DNA from: Stachybotrys elegans
Taxonomy: Eukaryota; Ascomycota; Sordariomycetes; Hypocreales; Stachybotryaceae
DNA: 64,000 nucleotides
Direction: 5' to 3'
Assembly: GCA_020746835.1 (NCBI GenBank)
Contig: JAGPNK010000001.1
Coordinates: 4,030,001 to 4,094,000 of the forward strand
The translations under genes were made by a program, and so were the position numbers. Positions 1 to 13,369 of the stretch are shown one piece after another. The notes beneath the pieces were generated by a model. It was not told the DNA's origin. It did not search any database and worked only from the letters and a program-made list of their open reading frames with translations. How positions within the stretch are numbered: position 1 is the stretch's first letter; the number at the start of each line of letters is the position of its first letter.

Positions 1-1
1 A

Positions 2-2600
2 CAGAGACTCTCCGGTACCGGTCACCAAAGAGTAGGAAGCAACCCGGTCATCGCACCTATGCCCGCAAAGCGCCAGACTTCCCCGGCCCCAGAGCCACGA
101 GGCCGTAGCACCTCGGCCCAGGTACCGCCGTCCTCCCCCAGAGACCACACCGGAGGCTCCCGAGTTGCTTCCACGCCGACCAACTTGCGCCCTGCTGGCC
201 AGAGCCAGAGCCCATCAGGTGGGAAGCTGCGTCGTAGTTGGCTTCCTGGCGGCCGCTCTCGCTCCAACTCGACTGATGTGAGCAATAACTCAGGACTTCC
301 TTCGTACGCATGGGTCATGTCGGATGAGTCCTCTCATGCTGAGTACAACACTTCATACCTCGTCAACGCTGAAAAGGTACTTATCCACCAGACATCCGAA
401 AGTACCCGTTAACTAATCGCCATGTCAGGTTCCTGAACTCTGGAATGAGAATGGAGACGTACTCGTATATTTATACCCCAAGGCAAGCGGATGTGGACCT
501 TCCTTTAAGATGCCTGAGTTTGCTATCAGCTCCTCCGCCTTCTTCAACGAACTGATTCACACCGACCATGGTGCTGCTGCCAGGAGCCGCACACGGAATT
601 TCGGAGGGCGTGCCAGTCTGGGCGTGGAGGATGTCGCCAATATCCCGCTCACAGGTACCAACGAAGGATATAGTGAGGGCTCAGGAGAGCTGCGGTTATA
701 CCTGCCCATCGCACCTCCTTCAGGCACGGGCCAACTTTCGGCACCGGGTCAAAACTCTACGGCCGAGTTGGATCGACTCATTGCGATTCGCAACCTCTTT
801 GCCTTCTTGACCGGGCAGCCCTTGGTCGGAACCAGGTCCGAACCAACCATCTTCCGAACTTTGCTCCAGGTTGCTTCATTGCTACAAGAATTCGGCTTCA
901 GCAGCGACGATGGCTTTACCTTTGGACCTGCTGTTGACATGAGCTTCGGATTTTTCATGGAGCAGCTTGGATTGGCAGACTGCCGCCACAGCCGCGAGAA
1001 GACGATTGAAGCTCTTGTTCTCGGCGAACGAATGCGCTCCATGGACCTTTACAGCGAGGCATTTGCTCATGCTGCTGGAAAGTACTCGGCTATTGTTGAG
1101 TTGAAGCTGCCCGTATATGACCTCGTCTCTCCTCAGACACGCCAGAGTCTCGAACGTGCCCACCTTGACCTCATCAACCGCCAGCACAACGTGAACGAGC
1201 AGCTTGAGCAGTTTGAATTCCCATCGCTATTCGCTGGACTGGCGAACTCAACTTCGCGACCTGAACTCAAGCACGTGCGATTCAAAGCATGGAAGAATTC
1301 GTTCAACAAGATGCGGCAATTTGTTATGAGCCATTACAAAGCCACCTTCGGTAACTGGCCCCCCAAGGCGAGCAGCAAGAAGAACCCGTTCGCAGAGAGC
1401 GGCCTCAACCGCTTGGTCTTGAAGGTTCTCTACTCAGATATGTGTGCGCTCTACGACCTATTAGTGGACCGCAACAGTATTACATCGCGAGTCATCGACG
1501 AGGTTCCCCCGATCGACGGCGAGGCGGAGAACATGACCATCTCTGCTCTCCGCAACATCCTCTCTGAGTACGACCGTGCCAGACCGCCAGTCCTACCGCC
1601 CATCCCATTTGATCTTCCACAGCTTCCTTCAATGACATCGATTCTCGAAACGTACAACACGCTGCCATCCAAGGAGCAGGCCAAACTCAACAAGAAGCTC
1701 AAAGAACACGAGCTCCTGCTTGTGCTGAACAAGGCCTACAACATTGATACCAACAATGTCAAGTTGCCCTTCCTCGACGAGTTCAAGGAGTTTGAAGCCC
1801 GGGAATCCAGAGGCAAGGTACCAAGCGACCTTGTGGACCAGCGCATTGGCTTCTGGCTGTTCCTCTACGCTGTGCTGCAATCGCTTCCCATGTTGGTTGT
1901 CGACGCACCTGGCATCAACTTCTCCGAGGGGGTCGAATATTTCCTATGCGTCCCGCCGATGGGCAACCCGCCGTGGGTTGAAGACAAGCAAGTGCGCAAG
2001 ATGTGGTACGAAGTAGCTGGCGGCGGCGGTCTCGTTGAGCTTTCCACCGACACAATCATGTTCAGCGTAGAAGCCACCTATCACCGAAGCCACTGCTGGC
2101 TCGCCGCAAAGTCGTGGCAGGGACTGGGTGGAATGCCCGAGGTGTCTCTCCAAGACTCGATCATGTCGCCTCTGCAGCCGCCCCCGACTCTGTTCCCAAG
2201 CGAGGAGTCGGTGATGAGCCCCTCGTCAAGCGGCAACGTTGCATCTCCTTCGCCTCCTCCCAGCGCTTCCCAGGTTAGCCTTCGGCCGCACACGCTGTCA
2301 CCTGCTCAGAACCGGGCCAGCCATGCCTGGCGCTCCAGCATTGCTCTGGGCCTGGAGCCTGTGCCGCTGGACGCTCCTCCGGCGCCGAGATCCGTGGGCA
2401 GCGGCAACCGCAGCAGCTCGCTCGGCCCACAGTCTAGACAAAGCCTGCTTGGCAGCCGCACTACGTCTTCAGGTAACGTCGCTGCCATGGACTCTCCGGA
2501 ACCGTCGCAGACGGCGGCAACATCGGGCCTTACCTTTGACGACATTCTTGGCGACACCGAGAAGAAGCCTACGACCAAGAAGAAGAGCAAATTCTTCTAA
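2..2600 (+). CDS. DUF8004-type fungal protein, 5' partial
   Basis: Two exons, 2..376 and 429..2600, separated by a 52-nt intron (GTACTT donor, TTAACTAATC branch region, GTCAG acceptor); the frame is kept across the junction. The reading frame is open to the left edge, so the true start is probably outside the window; the first ATG inside it is at 59. About 848 residues are visible. The junction yields VPELWNENGDVLVYLYP, a block I recognise from fungal DUF8004 proteins, followed by a long conserved central region. The last ~170 residues are Ser/Pro-rich and end in a lysine-rich tail (KKKSKFF). There are no membrane segments or known catalytic motifs. The biochemical function of the family is unknown to me. 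It faces the F-box gene tail to tail. Confidence 0.8.
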
Positions 2601-3382
2601 GCCACGACCTGTTTTCTCCTCTTCATCTAATCCTGTGGCAAGGCGCACAGCATCATATGATTGCCACCTTAATTTGAAATCTGACCCGTTCACGCTGAAG
2701 CTAACAGACGCGCACCGCTTATTTGGTTTCTTCTTCTTCTCTTCTTTCGTATTTAATTCTTTTCCCCTTGTGGATATAACACATGAAGGCGCTGTTTGCA
2801 TTTTCGTTTTTGCATTCAATCATGTTATGGCGAAGTAATGTCGGATACGATACGGGACCAAAATGAGCACAAAGACATGGCTTCATCCTAATGACGGGAC
2901 GACCATGCATGCTTGTATGGTTGCATAAAAAAAGACACCACGGCGGATCTATAGAAAGGCTAGCATGCGACTGGTAATGCAAAAACACTTTTGGGTAATA
3001 CATTGTACCTATCGTCTCCTTCCCGTACGTGTAGATATGTGACATGAAAAAGCACTCTGCATTGGCGAGGTGCGACGGGTCACCGATTGGATGTAGAAAC
3101 TGATTTAACCCAACCTTCAAAATTAAAATTGCTGATTTTTCTTTGGAAAATGGGCCCATAGGAGTTGATGTATTGGATTGAATGTATTAGATTATTTTAT
3201 TCTATCTATTTGTCCGTCAACAGTATCCTGTAGTTGACCTTGACGAAGTATGGTATGATGTGTCCAAAACTCCCAAGCCTGAGCGTCGTTTTAATGCTCC
3301 CTGGTATATTACCCATTATCCCTTTCCTTTCCTTTCCTTTGCCAATCCATTATCCGCCTGGGTCATAAAGTCGTAAAAGGTG
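2601..3382. other. Intergenic, convergent 3' ends
   Basis: AT-richer 0.8-kb spacer between the 3' ends of the DUF8004 gene (+) and the F-box gene (-). A short CCTTT repeat lies at about 3320-3340. I see no gene in it; it presumably holds both 3' UTRs. Confidence 0.6.
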
Positions 3383-5745
3383 TTAGTTTAGTTGCATCTT
3401 GTGCCATCTTGCCCTTTCGGTGTGCCACCAGCTGTCGTCCTCCTGCCTGTCCGCCACATCCCCGTCCGTCATGTTCCAGCGGCCCTGGCATCCTGCTCGG
3501 GCCCCCCCTTGAAGGTCGAGATGAGGCCCGTCATTCGGCGTGAGGTCCTTGACATCGACCAGTCCACCCCTCTCATCGTCAGAACCGGCATCAGGCAGCA
3601 GATTGTATTGTATCACACTGCCGACTGTTCCGATGAAGCCGGCTACCTCATGGGCCTCGACACAACTGCCGTCCTCGTCCGTGATATTGATGGCGAAGCG
3701 AGGAGTGTGCTTCGCATTCTCGAGGCGTTCCTGCGCTGCCAGTCGAGCTGTACTAAGATTTGTGCAGGAGAGAGTTCGAGCACCATGGTTCAATGAGACC
3801 GCCGAGTTGGAGCTGGAGGTTGATGTTGTGGAGAGATCGGTAGCCGTCTTCTTCAGTCGCTGAATGGGCGAGGGAGAAGCAGTTCCTGTGCTTGCACTCG
3901 AGATCGAAAAGCTTGAGCTGCGGAGACGATCCTGTGGCAGGTCAACCCGGAAGACAGGCTGGCAAAGTGACTGAAAGATTCCATCAGGGTCATTGGGCGC
4001 TCTAAGCATCCTCAGCTTAGGGAAGCCCTTTGCAGCGATACTCCTCGCTAGGATGTCATCGGCAGGAGTGGCGGATGAGATCGAGCTGGTGATGTCCCAA
4101 TGTAGGCGTACCATGCTAGCGGAGGCCAGATAGGGCATCAACCAGAGTGCGAAGGTATCAGCTTCTGGCATGGTTGGTGCATAAGCCTGCACAAGGGCAA
4201 ATGATGTTAAAGATCGTAGATTTGAAAGAAGACGAGCAAGAACGGGAAGTGAAGCCAATGGTGTGTGGCGAAGCTGCAAGTTCCGAAGATGAACACTATG
4301 AGGCAGCGTTGCGAAGGCCGAGAGCCCCTCGGAGGATATTCCGCGAATATGCGACAGAGTGAGACTCTGAAGAGGCGGTAGAGAGAGCAGAGTAGAATCG
4401 TCAAAAGCAGAAGGGGAGAGATTGCACAAGTGAAGGTGTTGAAGCGATTTGAGGCGGCGAAGAGTATGCTTGAGAAGACGAGTGGGGTTGAGCGTAGCCC
4501 CAGGAAGACAGTGAATGGTGAGAGTGGTAAGAGAGGTCCAGTTTACATGCAGCTCAAAGAAAGCCGTCTGTTCTGAGGGGTGCAGATCATGAGATGGAGG
4601 GGGTGACTGGGAAGATCGCTGCTGTTGTCTCGGAGCTGCTTCAATCAGCCAATCCATCTCGAGCAGATTCTTCCTGGTGGACAAAGCATGGAAGATCTTC
4701 TTGAAGCCATGCTGGTACGTTGAGACGGGGCCAGCAAGCGACTCAAGGCCCGGGCAGGCCATTACAAGCGAAGCCACGAGGTCCTCATACTGGTCCAGAG
4801 ACATGCTGCCCTTGGGGACGACGCCATTTGCCGGCATGTCAAACGAAGGCACCTTGAGGCGGCGGACCAAGCGCGCGAGCTGCGGGCTTGCACGCAGCGT
4901 ACGGCGTAGAAGCAACATGCGGGTTCCCTGTACCACCTTGAACCTCTTCTGGTGAGCGGCTGAGTCGGGCCCCACCAGCTGGATATCCTCGTACCTAGTC
5001 ATGGCTTATATTAGCAAGAGCCACTTTCTTCGTATCTGCCTTCAGCTAACACAACAGCGTCGGTTGCAGATAGGCAGGGGTTTGTGTTATCAGGTACTCA
5101 CAGGGCAGCCTGGGCGAATTTGGCGGCTCTTCGAGAGCTGAGCGAGACGCTACACAAGTCACGCATGTAGCAAGTTGCACAGCTATCGCTTGCCTTGTTG
5201 AGGTGAAGGTCCTTGAGATTAGCCAGGACGAGCTGAATGACTTCACCGGGCAGAACGTCGAGAATCTTGGCGGGCGCAGCGACGGGGGCGGTAGCTGCCG
5301 CGGGTTGATAGTATGGGTTGGTGACGGCGAATCCAGCAGGCTTGCCAGGGCGGTCTTGTCGCGCGGATGAGTTGGTGTCGACAGACTCGACGCTCGTCAT
5401 GCTTCCACGAGAGGGAGTTCTGGAGCCGGAGAAGCCGCTCTGACTGGAACGGGTGGTAGATGTGGTAGCGGTTGAGTTGTTGGACAGCCTCCGTGGGCGG
5501 TTGAGAGCAAAGGGCGGCGACACATCGTAAGACTTTGGCCTCCTGCCAGGAGACGTTTGCAAGCCCGAGTACATGGGGTAGTTCATTTCGACGGTAGCCA
5601 TTGTCGGTGATTGTGGTGTTGTGGGAGATTCAATAACAGAAACTGTGACTTGTTGACGCCTATCCTTAGCATCGCGCAGCTTGGTATCAATCTCGAAGGT
5701 GGTCGTCGAGTTGCGAGGATAACGACCCGAGAAGACGGCCGTCAT
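3383..5745 (-). CDS. F-box domain protein
   Basis: Two exons on the minus strand, 5745..5102 and 4994..3383, joined across a 107-nt intron (GTGAGT donor, ATGACTAG acceptor); the split codon restores Leu and keeps frame. The product has 751 residues. Residues 1-160 are Ser/Thr/Pro-rich and look disordered. Residues ~161-215 carry an F-box-like block (ILDVLPGEVIQLVLANL, then a CxxC pair and LCSVSLSSRR). The C-terminal ~500 residues contain leucine-rich stretches typical of degenerate LRR substrate-recognition regions. By family it should act as an SCF ubiquitin-ligase adaptor, with Skp1 as partner; the substrate is unknown. The downstream ORF also has its own ATG at 5002, but that sits inside the intron. 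Confidence 0.8.
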
Positions 5746-7390
5746 GTTGAAGGGCGGAAGTGTTTATGGATGGGCGGGAGGCTGGCTGGATGTGCCGTAT
5801 TAGGCAAGTGTCATGACCGAGAGCGAACGAGCGAGTGGGTGGCTGTCTGTTTCCAAGGCCTCGCGGTGTGTCTCGGAGCCACTGAGACGTGTGTGATGTG
5901 TATGTCGGTGGCACAGCAGGTGTGTTTCACCAAGAACGAACGCAAACGAATCAAAGCCCAGAATAGCAACGTGAATAGGCAGGGGCGGACAAAGATGGAA
6001 CAAACACGTATGGGCAAGCCTCGTCAAGTAGATGGCAGATGATGGAACAAAGACCCGACACGGCTGCGGGCGGCGTGGTTGAGAGCGAGCAAAGAGGAAG
6101 AAGTATGTTCGCCATCGCAGCCCAGCAGCCCAGCAGCCAAGACGCGGCAACCCCCCCCGTCCCTGTGGAGCAAGGGACACACAAATTCCCCGCCCAGGTT
6201 GCCCTCCGTCGCTACGACGCTGGTGCTTGGTACCGGGTTCCGCCCACGCGTCTTTTTGGCAGCTTTTGGTTGCTTGGCCGGCCGGCTTGGGCCCTTGTCT
6301 GACGTCTTAGCGCTGCCATCTAGGGGATCGCCGGGGTAACTAAGGCGACTAGTCAGGGGCAGGGACGGTTCGCGGGAAATAAGTAATCAAAACCATTTCC
6401 ACTGGGGACTGATCGCGCCATGGTATGACTGACATTATTCGTAAGGGCCATGGCTGGGGTTCGTGGAGGAGAGATTGGGAGGGCAGAACGCGGCTGGGCG
6501 AAGGAAGTTTGGCTTGTTCGGGTTGCGCCCATGCTGAAAGAGGCATGGTCTAATCGTGACCAGCATTACTACTACGTACGTACGGAGCACCGTATGTGGG
6601 AAGGAGGCAGGCGAGTCTTGGATGTTTGGAAGGTTCTGCCGTGCCTCAGAGCCTACATACTACTAGGTAGTATACCGCACTTTGCTACACAGGCAGCCCG
6701 AGCAACTTGGACCTTCACACACATACACACACACACACACGTGCGACCCGGTTTAAGAAAACGGTGCATCTGAGACCGAGACACGACGGCACTCACAGCC
6801 TTAACTGTGCACTATCTGCCCATCATGCCCCATCGCACGCACGGCTGTTTCTCCTTCGCCTTCTCGATTGGGGCAATTCCCCATGCTACCACGGCCGAGT
6901 CGGCTCGTCCTCAGATGCCCATGCACGCAATACTACGGAGTAGTGCGGATACGTAATGCCCAGTTTTGTGGACAAGTCGGAGGGAATGCGGCATGGGTGG
7001 GCATCTCTTCAAGGGTCCTGTGGACAGGCTGCATGGGTGGTCGAATGCCCTCCTCAAATGCCGAGTTTGCTGATCGTTGTTTCGATCGAGCCGTGTGAGG
7101 ACAAGATGGACAAGATGGTCAAAGGACCGTCGTCAAGTGCCGCTGAGGAAATGGCCTACCCCAACACGCCCACGTGCAGTCCTGCAGTGGCGGCCGAACT
7201 ACCAAGGTGGAATCGCGATGCCAAAAGGTTCTCCATCCAAGCTTCGACGCGTACTCGTGTCATGTACTGCGGCTAATCAAATAAGTGGCGTGAATACATG
7301 GAGAAAAGTCCCACGGCTGGAGAAACCCTCGCTTGTCCTGCTTGCTTCCCCAGTTAATTGCGACTATCACGCTTCCTCCTCCTCCCCACT
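5746..7390. other. Intergenic, 5' of F-box gene
   Basis: 1.6-kb spacer between the start of the F-box gene and the 3' end of the SNF2 gene. It contains a CA microsatellite and one copy of the 9-mer TACGGAGTA at 6934-6942. I see no convincing gene; the short ORFs here have no recognisable content. Confidence 0.6.
6716..6740. repeat. (CA)n microsatellite
   Basis: Near-perfect CA dinucleotide run of about 25 nt with one T interruption, seen directly. Confidence 0.9.
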
Positions 7391-10300
7391 TCAGCCGAAT
7401 CGGACTCTTCGCGCCAGTCGTTCCTCGCCGTGACCATTGCTTTCTTCCATCGTGGACTTGATTAAAGTGTCACCGGACCCGGGGCCTTCACTGAAGATCC
7501 GCTTCGCTCCATTCAACCCAGAAGATGGAGTAGAGGATGACGATGGTCCTGTCGCTCTGAGAGCACTGGCCTGGCCGTTGCCTCTGATAGGGGCTGCTTC
7601 TAGCACCAGGCCATCGTCAGGGTGCACGTGCTGGCCGAAGCCACGACCAAAGACTCTCTGCGGCTCCTTGAGTGGCGTCATCTGTGATAAGGGGGTCTCA
7701 TCATGCGCACCAGGCAATTCGTTAATTGTGGCATTCTTGATCCAGTTATAGATGGATCGGATGTCCAGAATCGACTTGACCTGCCGGTGTTCCGCCTGCG
7801 TCATGTGCCTCTTTCGCTCCAGAATCACTTCATCAATGCTATTTCGCAACACCAACGTTTCGACAGATACAGGCTTTTGCTGGCTGATTCGGCGCACTCG
7901 CCCGATGGCCTGAGCCTCTACCTGCGGGTTCAGCACTGGGTTAATAAAGTAAACTCTTGATGCGCCTCTCATGTCCAGGCCGAAAGCGGCCTGTGAAATA
8001 TCCATAAGCAAGACCCTATGGTCAAGACGTGTTAGCAACAGCCCGCATTCACAGCAAGCATAAGGTAAGATGATTACCTAAATGTATCGTTATGATGAAA
8101 TGTTGTCACATATTGAGATCTTCGCTCGCTGGTGATCCCCTTGGCATAAATCAAGTGGTGGACTTGCAGCTAGTTCGTCTTAGTGAAAAGTAGCATGGCC
8201 GCGACGGCAACTGAGGGGATACGCACCACATCCAGCATGCCGGCTAGGTACCAAGCCACATTATCGTTGTCATAGAAGATGATGATCTTCTCCTTCTCCT
8301 GATACTTGATTATGCCATCAACTAGGTAGGAGAGCTTCGCCGACACCGTCGAGGTAATGTGTGTGAGCTCCAGTGGCCCTGCCAGGCTGTCTGGGTTGAG
8401 TTTCTTCGGGTCGATCCCGTTGGCACCGTGTGAGCGATTCTTCTGAGGGGTATCGTCTCCTAATTTTGTGTTACCTGCCAATGTCTGGGACTTTGTCGTT
8501 TTCTCAGGATTGACGGCAGCCAGGATATTCTCTTTCTCCTTCAGCCCCTCTTGGACCAGGCCACCGTTGAGCAGCGAATTCAAGGCGGCCTCTTCGGACT
8601 TGTATATGAGCCTTTGAAGAGCCAGTAGCATGGTCGCCGATGTGCACACGACATCTCCTGATTCTCCATCAAGAGACCAAGACTGGCCGGCCCCTCCAGG
8701 GAACCCAGTCACGGTGACGGGCATCTCGTGATACTGATTACCCAGTTTTCGCAGTTTGTTGCTCATGGCGAGGTGCCCAAACTGGATGGCGCTTCGAAGC
8801 AGTGCCTCATCTTCACTGCTGATGGGGACCTTGCCCTCCTCCAAAAATGTTTCCGCTGTCTTGACTGATGTCGCAATCTCTTCCGCCGTGAAGAAGGACC
8901 CTCCAAAGAAGCTAGTCTGCTTCAAATTATGCACAATCTGTAGCAAACTCTTGCGCTGCTTGGGATGAAAGAAGTAATCCATGTCTGTCCGTTGAGACTG
9001 CACCGAATTGAAGATGATCATCATCGAAAATATGTTGCTTGATAGTTGATCCTGGTATGACCCATCTAAGATCACCACCTTCTCATCAATGGGAGGAAGG
9101 AGCTCAACCACCTCTTTTCTCTGATGCCGAACAATAAGAGAACTCAGTGTTGACTTGAGGCAGGACCAGCGACCTCGACTGCGCGGGTTGTGCCTGGGTA
9201 GCATGAGATATGTCGTCCAGTCCGCTGGAGTATCGCTTGGGTCCATGGAAGTATTGGCCCAAGGACGAGCTTTGAGGAACAGTGCTGTCATCGAGCCAAT
9301 CCTTTCGAGATCTTGCTTCTCCATGCTGACCGACGTCTCGTGCACATTCGGCTCCGTTGGCTCCAACGGCCCATCATCGTTGTTACTCACTGCTGTCAAC
9401 TCGGCTTTATCAGGCTTGTCACTGTCAAGCCCAAACAGCCCACGCGACGGAGTCCCCGTCACGATCCAGCGAGACGACACTCTGATCGAGTCCAATCCCA
9501 ACAGAAGATTGCTCTTGTTCCCAGCTTTCGAGTTGCCCAGCCTGTGGCCCTCGTCCACGATGCACCTCTTGAAGTGTAGCTGTGCTAATGGACTTTGATC
9601 AATTCCTCCATACTCTTTGACCAAGCTCTCCAAGCGAGATTGCGAGAAAAGTAGAATATCAAGATTTCGGAGCTCATCCAGACCTGGAAGCACGCTATTC
9701 TCTTCCATCTCCGTTTCAGCAGGCTTCCGGACCTTTTTGCCTCGCCTGTCATTTTTCGTCAAGACGAACACCTTGAGCCCGATAGTATGTATATGTATTT
9801 GGTCTTTCCAATGAGAAATCAAGTTATTGGGCGCAATGATGATGCTGGCGTTGCTCATGTAAATCTTCCTAGGTGGTGGAATAGCGACACCGTGGTGGCG
9901 GCTTCTGCGTCGTGGCTCTGGCGCTGGTACGTAATAACAGGCAGGGTTTCTTTCCAAGGCTTTCATGCAATTGTCCAACTCGTAGCCAGTTTCTGTCCGA
10001 TAGACATCAAAGTATGGCCTCCAGGGGACATTATTGCGGGTTGCGCACGACGCAGCCATGTCTATCAAGGACGCCACGCCGGCGCGTTTGGGAGAATCTC
10101 TCACCGCGTCGTCCGGAAATTGGGTAGGAAGAGACTTTGATGCAAGAATCAAGGACAAGCAGATCAAAGTCTTTCCAGCACCCATCTCCTCTGCCAGTAT
10201 ACCGCCCGAGACGTCCTCGTACTCGATGGGCCTGTCAAGAACGGTGCCGGCAACGGGGTCAAGGTACCAGGGAAGACCCTGCTGGTCCAGGACATGCAAC

Positions 10301-11010
10301 AATCTCGGGTCCAAGAACTTTCCTGGTTGCGCTTCCTTTTGCAACATCTGAGCAGCAGACCGTTTCTGGTGGGGATACAGCGTGGTTTGAAGACCTGGGG
10401 TTCTATCACCAAGTAAATCAACCATGGCATCGTAACGGTAAGAGTCTTGTACGAGCTCTGGATCTGGGCTTGGCGAAGGGATAGTGTTGAAGAGCTCCAA
10501 CAAAGACATGTTTTCCTCCTGGGAGGCCTGAAGAGGGTCTTGGAGAGGATAATTGGCCGGGGTAAACTCTGAGCGACATCCAACCCATGCATCAGGAGAG
10601 TAATCGATGGTTTGCAGCAGAGCCTGCCTCGCCCTCTTCAAGTTTGAGTCTGAGCGATCCAATATCGCGCGATCTATGTCGTCTGGCAAGAGATAGACTC
10701 TGAGGACGGCCTGCTCCGGGTTCACTGAACTGAGCATGAATTCGAATTGAACCCATCTTTCCCTAAAGAGCGCGGCATACGGTTTTATGCCTGGCGCTTT
10801 TAGCAGTATGGCCTGTATTTCTGGCGAGAGATACTGCTTGTCGTCGCCTCCCATGGTATGGGGGGTTTGGGGAACGCCATCAAGATATGGGGCGAAGGAC
10901 TTCCAAGCCCGAAGCTGGTGCGACGACCAGTCTTGATCACTGAGATGCGAATAATCTCTTGGGATGCTCAGACATCCTGCGGGAATGTACTTGCGACTTT
11001 CAATGGCCAT
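7391..11010 (-). CDS. SNF2-family DEAD/DEAH-box ATPase
   Basis: Three exons on the minus strand: 11010..8227, 8169..8078 and 8015..7391, with introns of 57 and 62 nt. All junctions keep frame, giving 1,166 residues. The ATPase lobe has Walker A within GILAEEMGAGKT (~270-281), an IIAPNNLISHW block near 391, a DEGH box at ~486-489 and a WIVTGTPS motif near 515. The second lobe spans the small middle exon (LIYAKGITSERR) and ends with the arginine-finger motif QAIGRVRRIS at ~994-1003. This is a complete SNF2 helicase-like motor, closest in style to the Rad5/HLTF-like fungal group. I see neither a RING finger between the lobes nor a bromo- or chromodomain. Expected role: ATP-dependent remodelling of protein-DNA complexes in the nucleus; the exact subfamily is uncertain. 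Confidence 0.88.
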
Positions 11011-11485
11011 GTTGATGGATTATCACCAGATCCGGATCGGCCAGGTGATTCAATGCTTGAGCCACGTCAAAGCGTCCTGCAAGGTGTGATAGAGAGCTGA
11101 AGACTGGGCCAATGCTTCATGTTGTGATCATGATGGAGAAGAATTGTATGCAACGACAGGTAGGCGCACAGCTGATTGGTTGCTGGTGAGTGGTGAGATG
11201 ACAAGCTTGGTGAGGTTGGAGGTGAGATGTGAATGTTGGAGTGCTCAATTAGGTGATGGCTGCCTGCTGCCTACGACCGTACAGTGCAGCGGAATATCCA
11301 AAACTGTATTCATCACCCATAAATAGTAGCGTTTTACTTGGTGGCGCACAGTTTTACGCACATGGCAACACCCTGGGCTTCTCACGCCAAGTCTGATGCA
11401 AGCACGCTCCTATGTTTGTAGGAGGCACTTATTATTAGGTCTGGGATGGTACTTTTGTCTATTCATTTCTACCAAGTCGGCTCGA
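11011..11485. other. Intergenic, promoter of SNF2 gene
   Basis: 0.5-kb spacer between the SNF2 start and the 3' end of the HECT_2 gene; both are on the minus strand. I see no further feature. Confidence 0.5.
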
Positions 11486-13040
11486 CTATGATTCCGAGTC
11501 CCAGCGGGCCAACAGGCCAACATTCCAACCCTGGAAACTTCTCATTTGCCTGGGCAGAAGCAATGTGCTGGAGTGCAATTGTTCTCTCACCGAGGCAATG
11601 GCAGCACTGGGAAAATTGATCTCCTGAATGTCTGAGTTCATCGATTCCATCAGCTTATATGCCGACTCTACATCGACGTCTTTGTAAAACACCTTTATAG
11701 CAGCTTGCTTCCCCGGCACCGAGGATGACGAGTACTTCAAACTCGAGTTGAGAACCCAGAGATGGAGGACCTGTTCTGAGCTCCCCTGGCCAGCCTGGGC
11801 AGTTGGGACATGTGGCATGACGATGGATTTCGCCGATCCCGATCGCGAGATGGAGGTGATGAGGCTTCCGCTCAGGCACTCGGTACTGGTGGGAAGGGCG
11901 CCAGATGATATGGTGTCGCACCTGATCTGCCATTTGTAAAGACTCACAGACGACGCAGCCACTCTGTACAGCCCAACATCGGCTCTACAGCCCTGGCAGA
12001 AGACACGCAGAAGCTTCGAAGAGGGCGCGCTGTCCAAGGCAAGGGCGCTGCTGTCCACACCAGCGTCAAAAGTCGTGGCAGAATACTAGGTACAAGGTAA
12101 GCGTCCGGTCAAACGTGCCAGGACGATATCGTAGGGTTCCATGTCATGAAGTGAGCGCCTAAAATCATGTGCCCCCTTTAATCTTCTGATATCCATGGCT
12201 TTGGAAGTCTGAATGAAAACGGGAGGCAACGTCTCCAGCGGTTCCCGACAGAACCCGTCCGGCAAGGGAGGGTTCTTGCGGGGTAGCTGCCTACCGAGTA
12301 GGACGAGACCACATTCAATCTGGGGGGTTTGTATCGATGACCACGTCACTGAAAGGCAGAAGCCGACTTGGCCACCTTCTTTCCCCCCATGAGGCAGTGG
12401 ATGAATCTACATGTCGAAGCACTGGTCAACTTACCAGGATATTGCGACAATCTGACTCGGAGAACACCATCGAGCTCAAATCGACGAAGCCGGTGCTGGG
12501 TGGGCATGCGATGGAGGTGCTGGCGCCATAGCCTCTCTTGGTAAGCGACTCATCATCATTGTGCTCATGGTCATGAGGTTTGTGGCAATGCCAGAACTCC
12601 ATCATCTCTGCCCAGTTCTCACTGGGCAAGTCTTTCCAGACCTGGATACGGCCAGCGGGAACAATGGCCTCGTCGCAAGCGCGGCATTGGATTGGAGAGG
12701 CCACCTTGATGTCACTGGAACTCCATGGCAAAGCGTAGCTCTCTAGCGCTAGCTGAGGCACTTCACTCTCCCCAGGAGCCAACGGCAGTCTCCAGTTCAG
12801 GTCCAGGGAGCCCGGAGATGGCGTGGCTAGTGGAAAGGCATCGTAGACGACTGCGGGAAGGGCCAAGGTGCTGGCATTGTTCTGATGACATATCCGCAGG
12901 AAGCGGCCGTTGTCGATGACCTCTGCTTTTGTGGTCGGGTCTGCGGGAGAGGGGAGGGTTGCTGCCACTGATATCTGCCTGACGCTGGGCATCAGCTCGG
13001 CGTAGGCAGACACGCTGCGTGCAGAAGTTGGGACAGTCAT
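11486..13040 (-). CDS. HECT_2 / UBE3D-like E2-binding ubiquitin ligase
   Basis: Modelled as exons 13040..12435 and 12085..11486, giving 401 residues. The ATG at 13040 is chosen because the upstream in-frame extension reads like untranslated sequence, whereas AYAELMPSVRQISV right after it looks like the family N-terminus. The N-terminal half carries CxxC (C119, C122) and the block LPSENWAEMMEFWHCHKPHD (~138-157), which is diagnostic of the E2-binding HECT_2 family. The C-terminal half has a second CxxC (CQGC, ~232-235) followed by VSLYKWQI. The donor GTAAGT and the TAG acceptor are both phase 0, but the implied intron is 349 nt, long for this genome, so a missed exon between them is possible. 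Family role: E3 ligase that binds an E2 such as the cyclin-type UBE2C. It is divergently arranged with the next gene. Confidence 0.8.
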
Positions 13041-13369
13041 GACAAGAACGGGCTTTCTGCGTCGGAAGTTTAGTGATGAAGTGGACAAAGTGAGAAATCC
13101 ACCAGAAAACGTGGTAAATCTTGAGGCACGTGCACCCACACTGGATCTGACGTGACGATTCCCTATTAGAGGGTACGTACTGAGTGACGCGCCCCAGAGC
13201 TTGACTTCCCCACTGAGCCCCAACAGATCCAGCATCCTGCCAGTCTTATCGATACGCAATCATCCAACACTCAGACGGTGCAAAGAGTGGCAACATCACG
13301 GCAAGGCGGCAAGGAGAACACAAGGATCAAACCAAAGGGTAAAGGAGAGGAAGCAAGGGCAGAGGCACA
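13041..13369. promoter_or_regulatory. Bidirectional promoter region
   Basis: The 329 bp between the divergent starts of the HECT_2 gene (-) and the questin-oxidase-like gene (+) must contain both promoters. I cannot assign a TATA box or a specific factor site with confidence. Confidence 0.45.
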
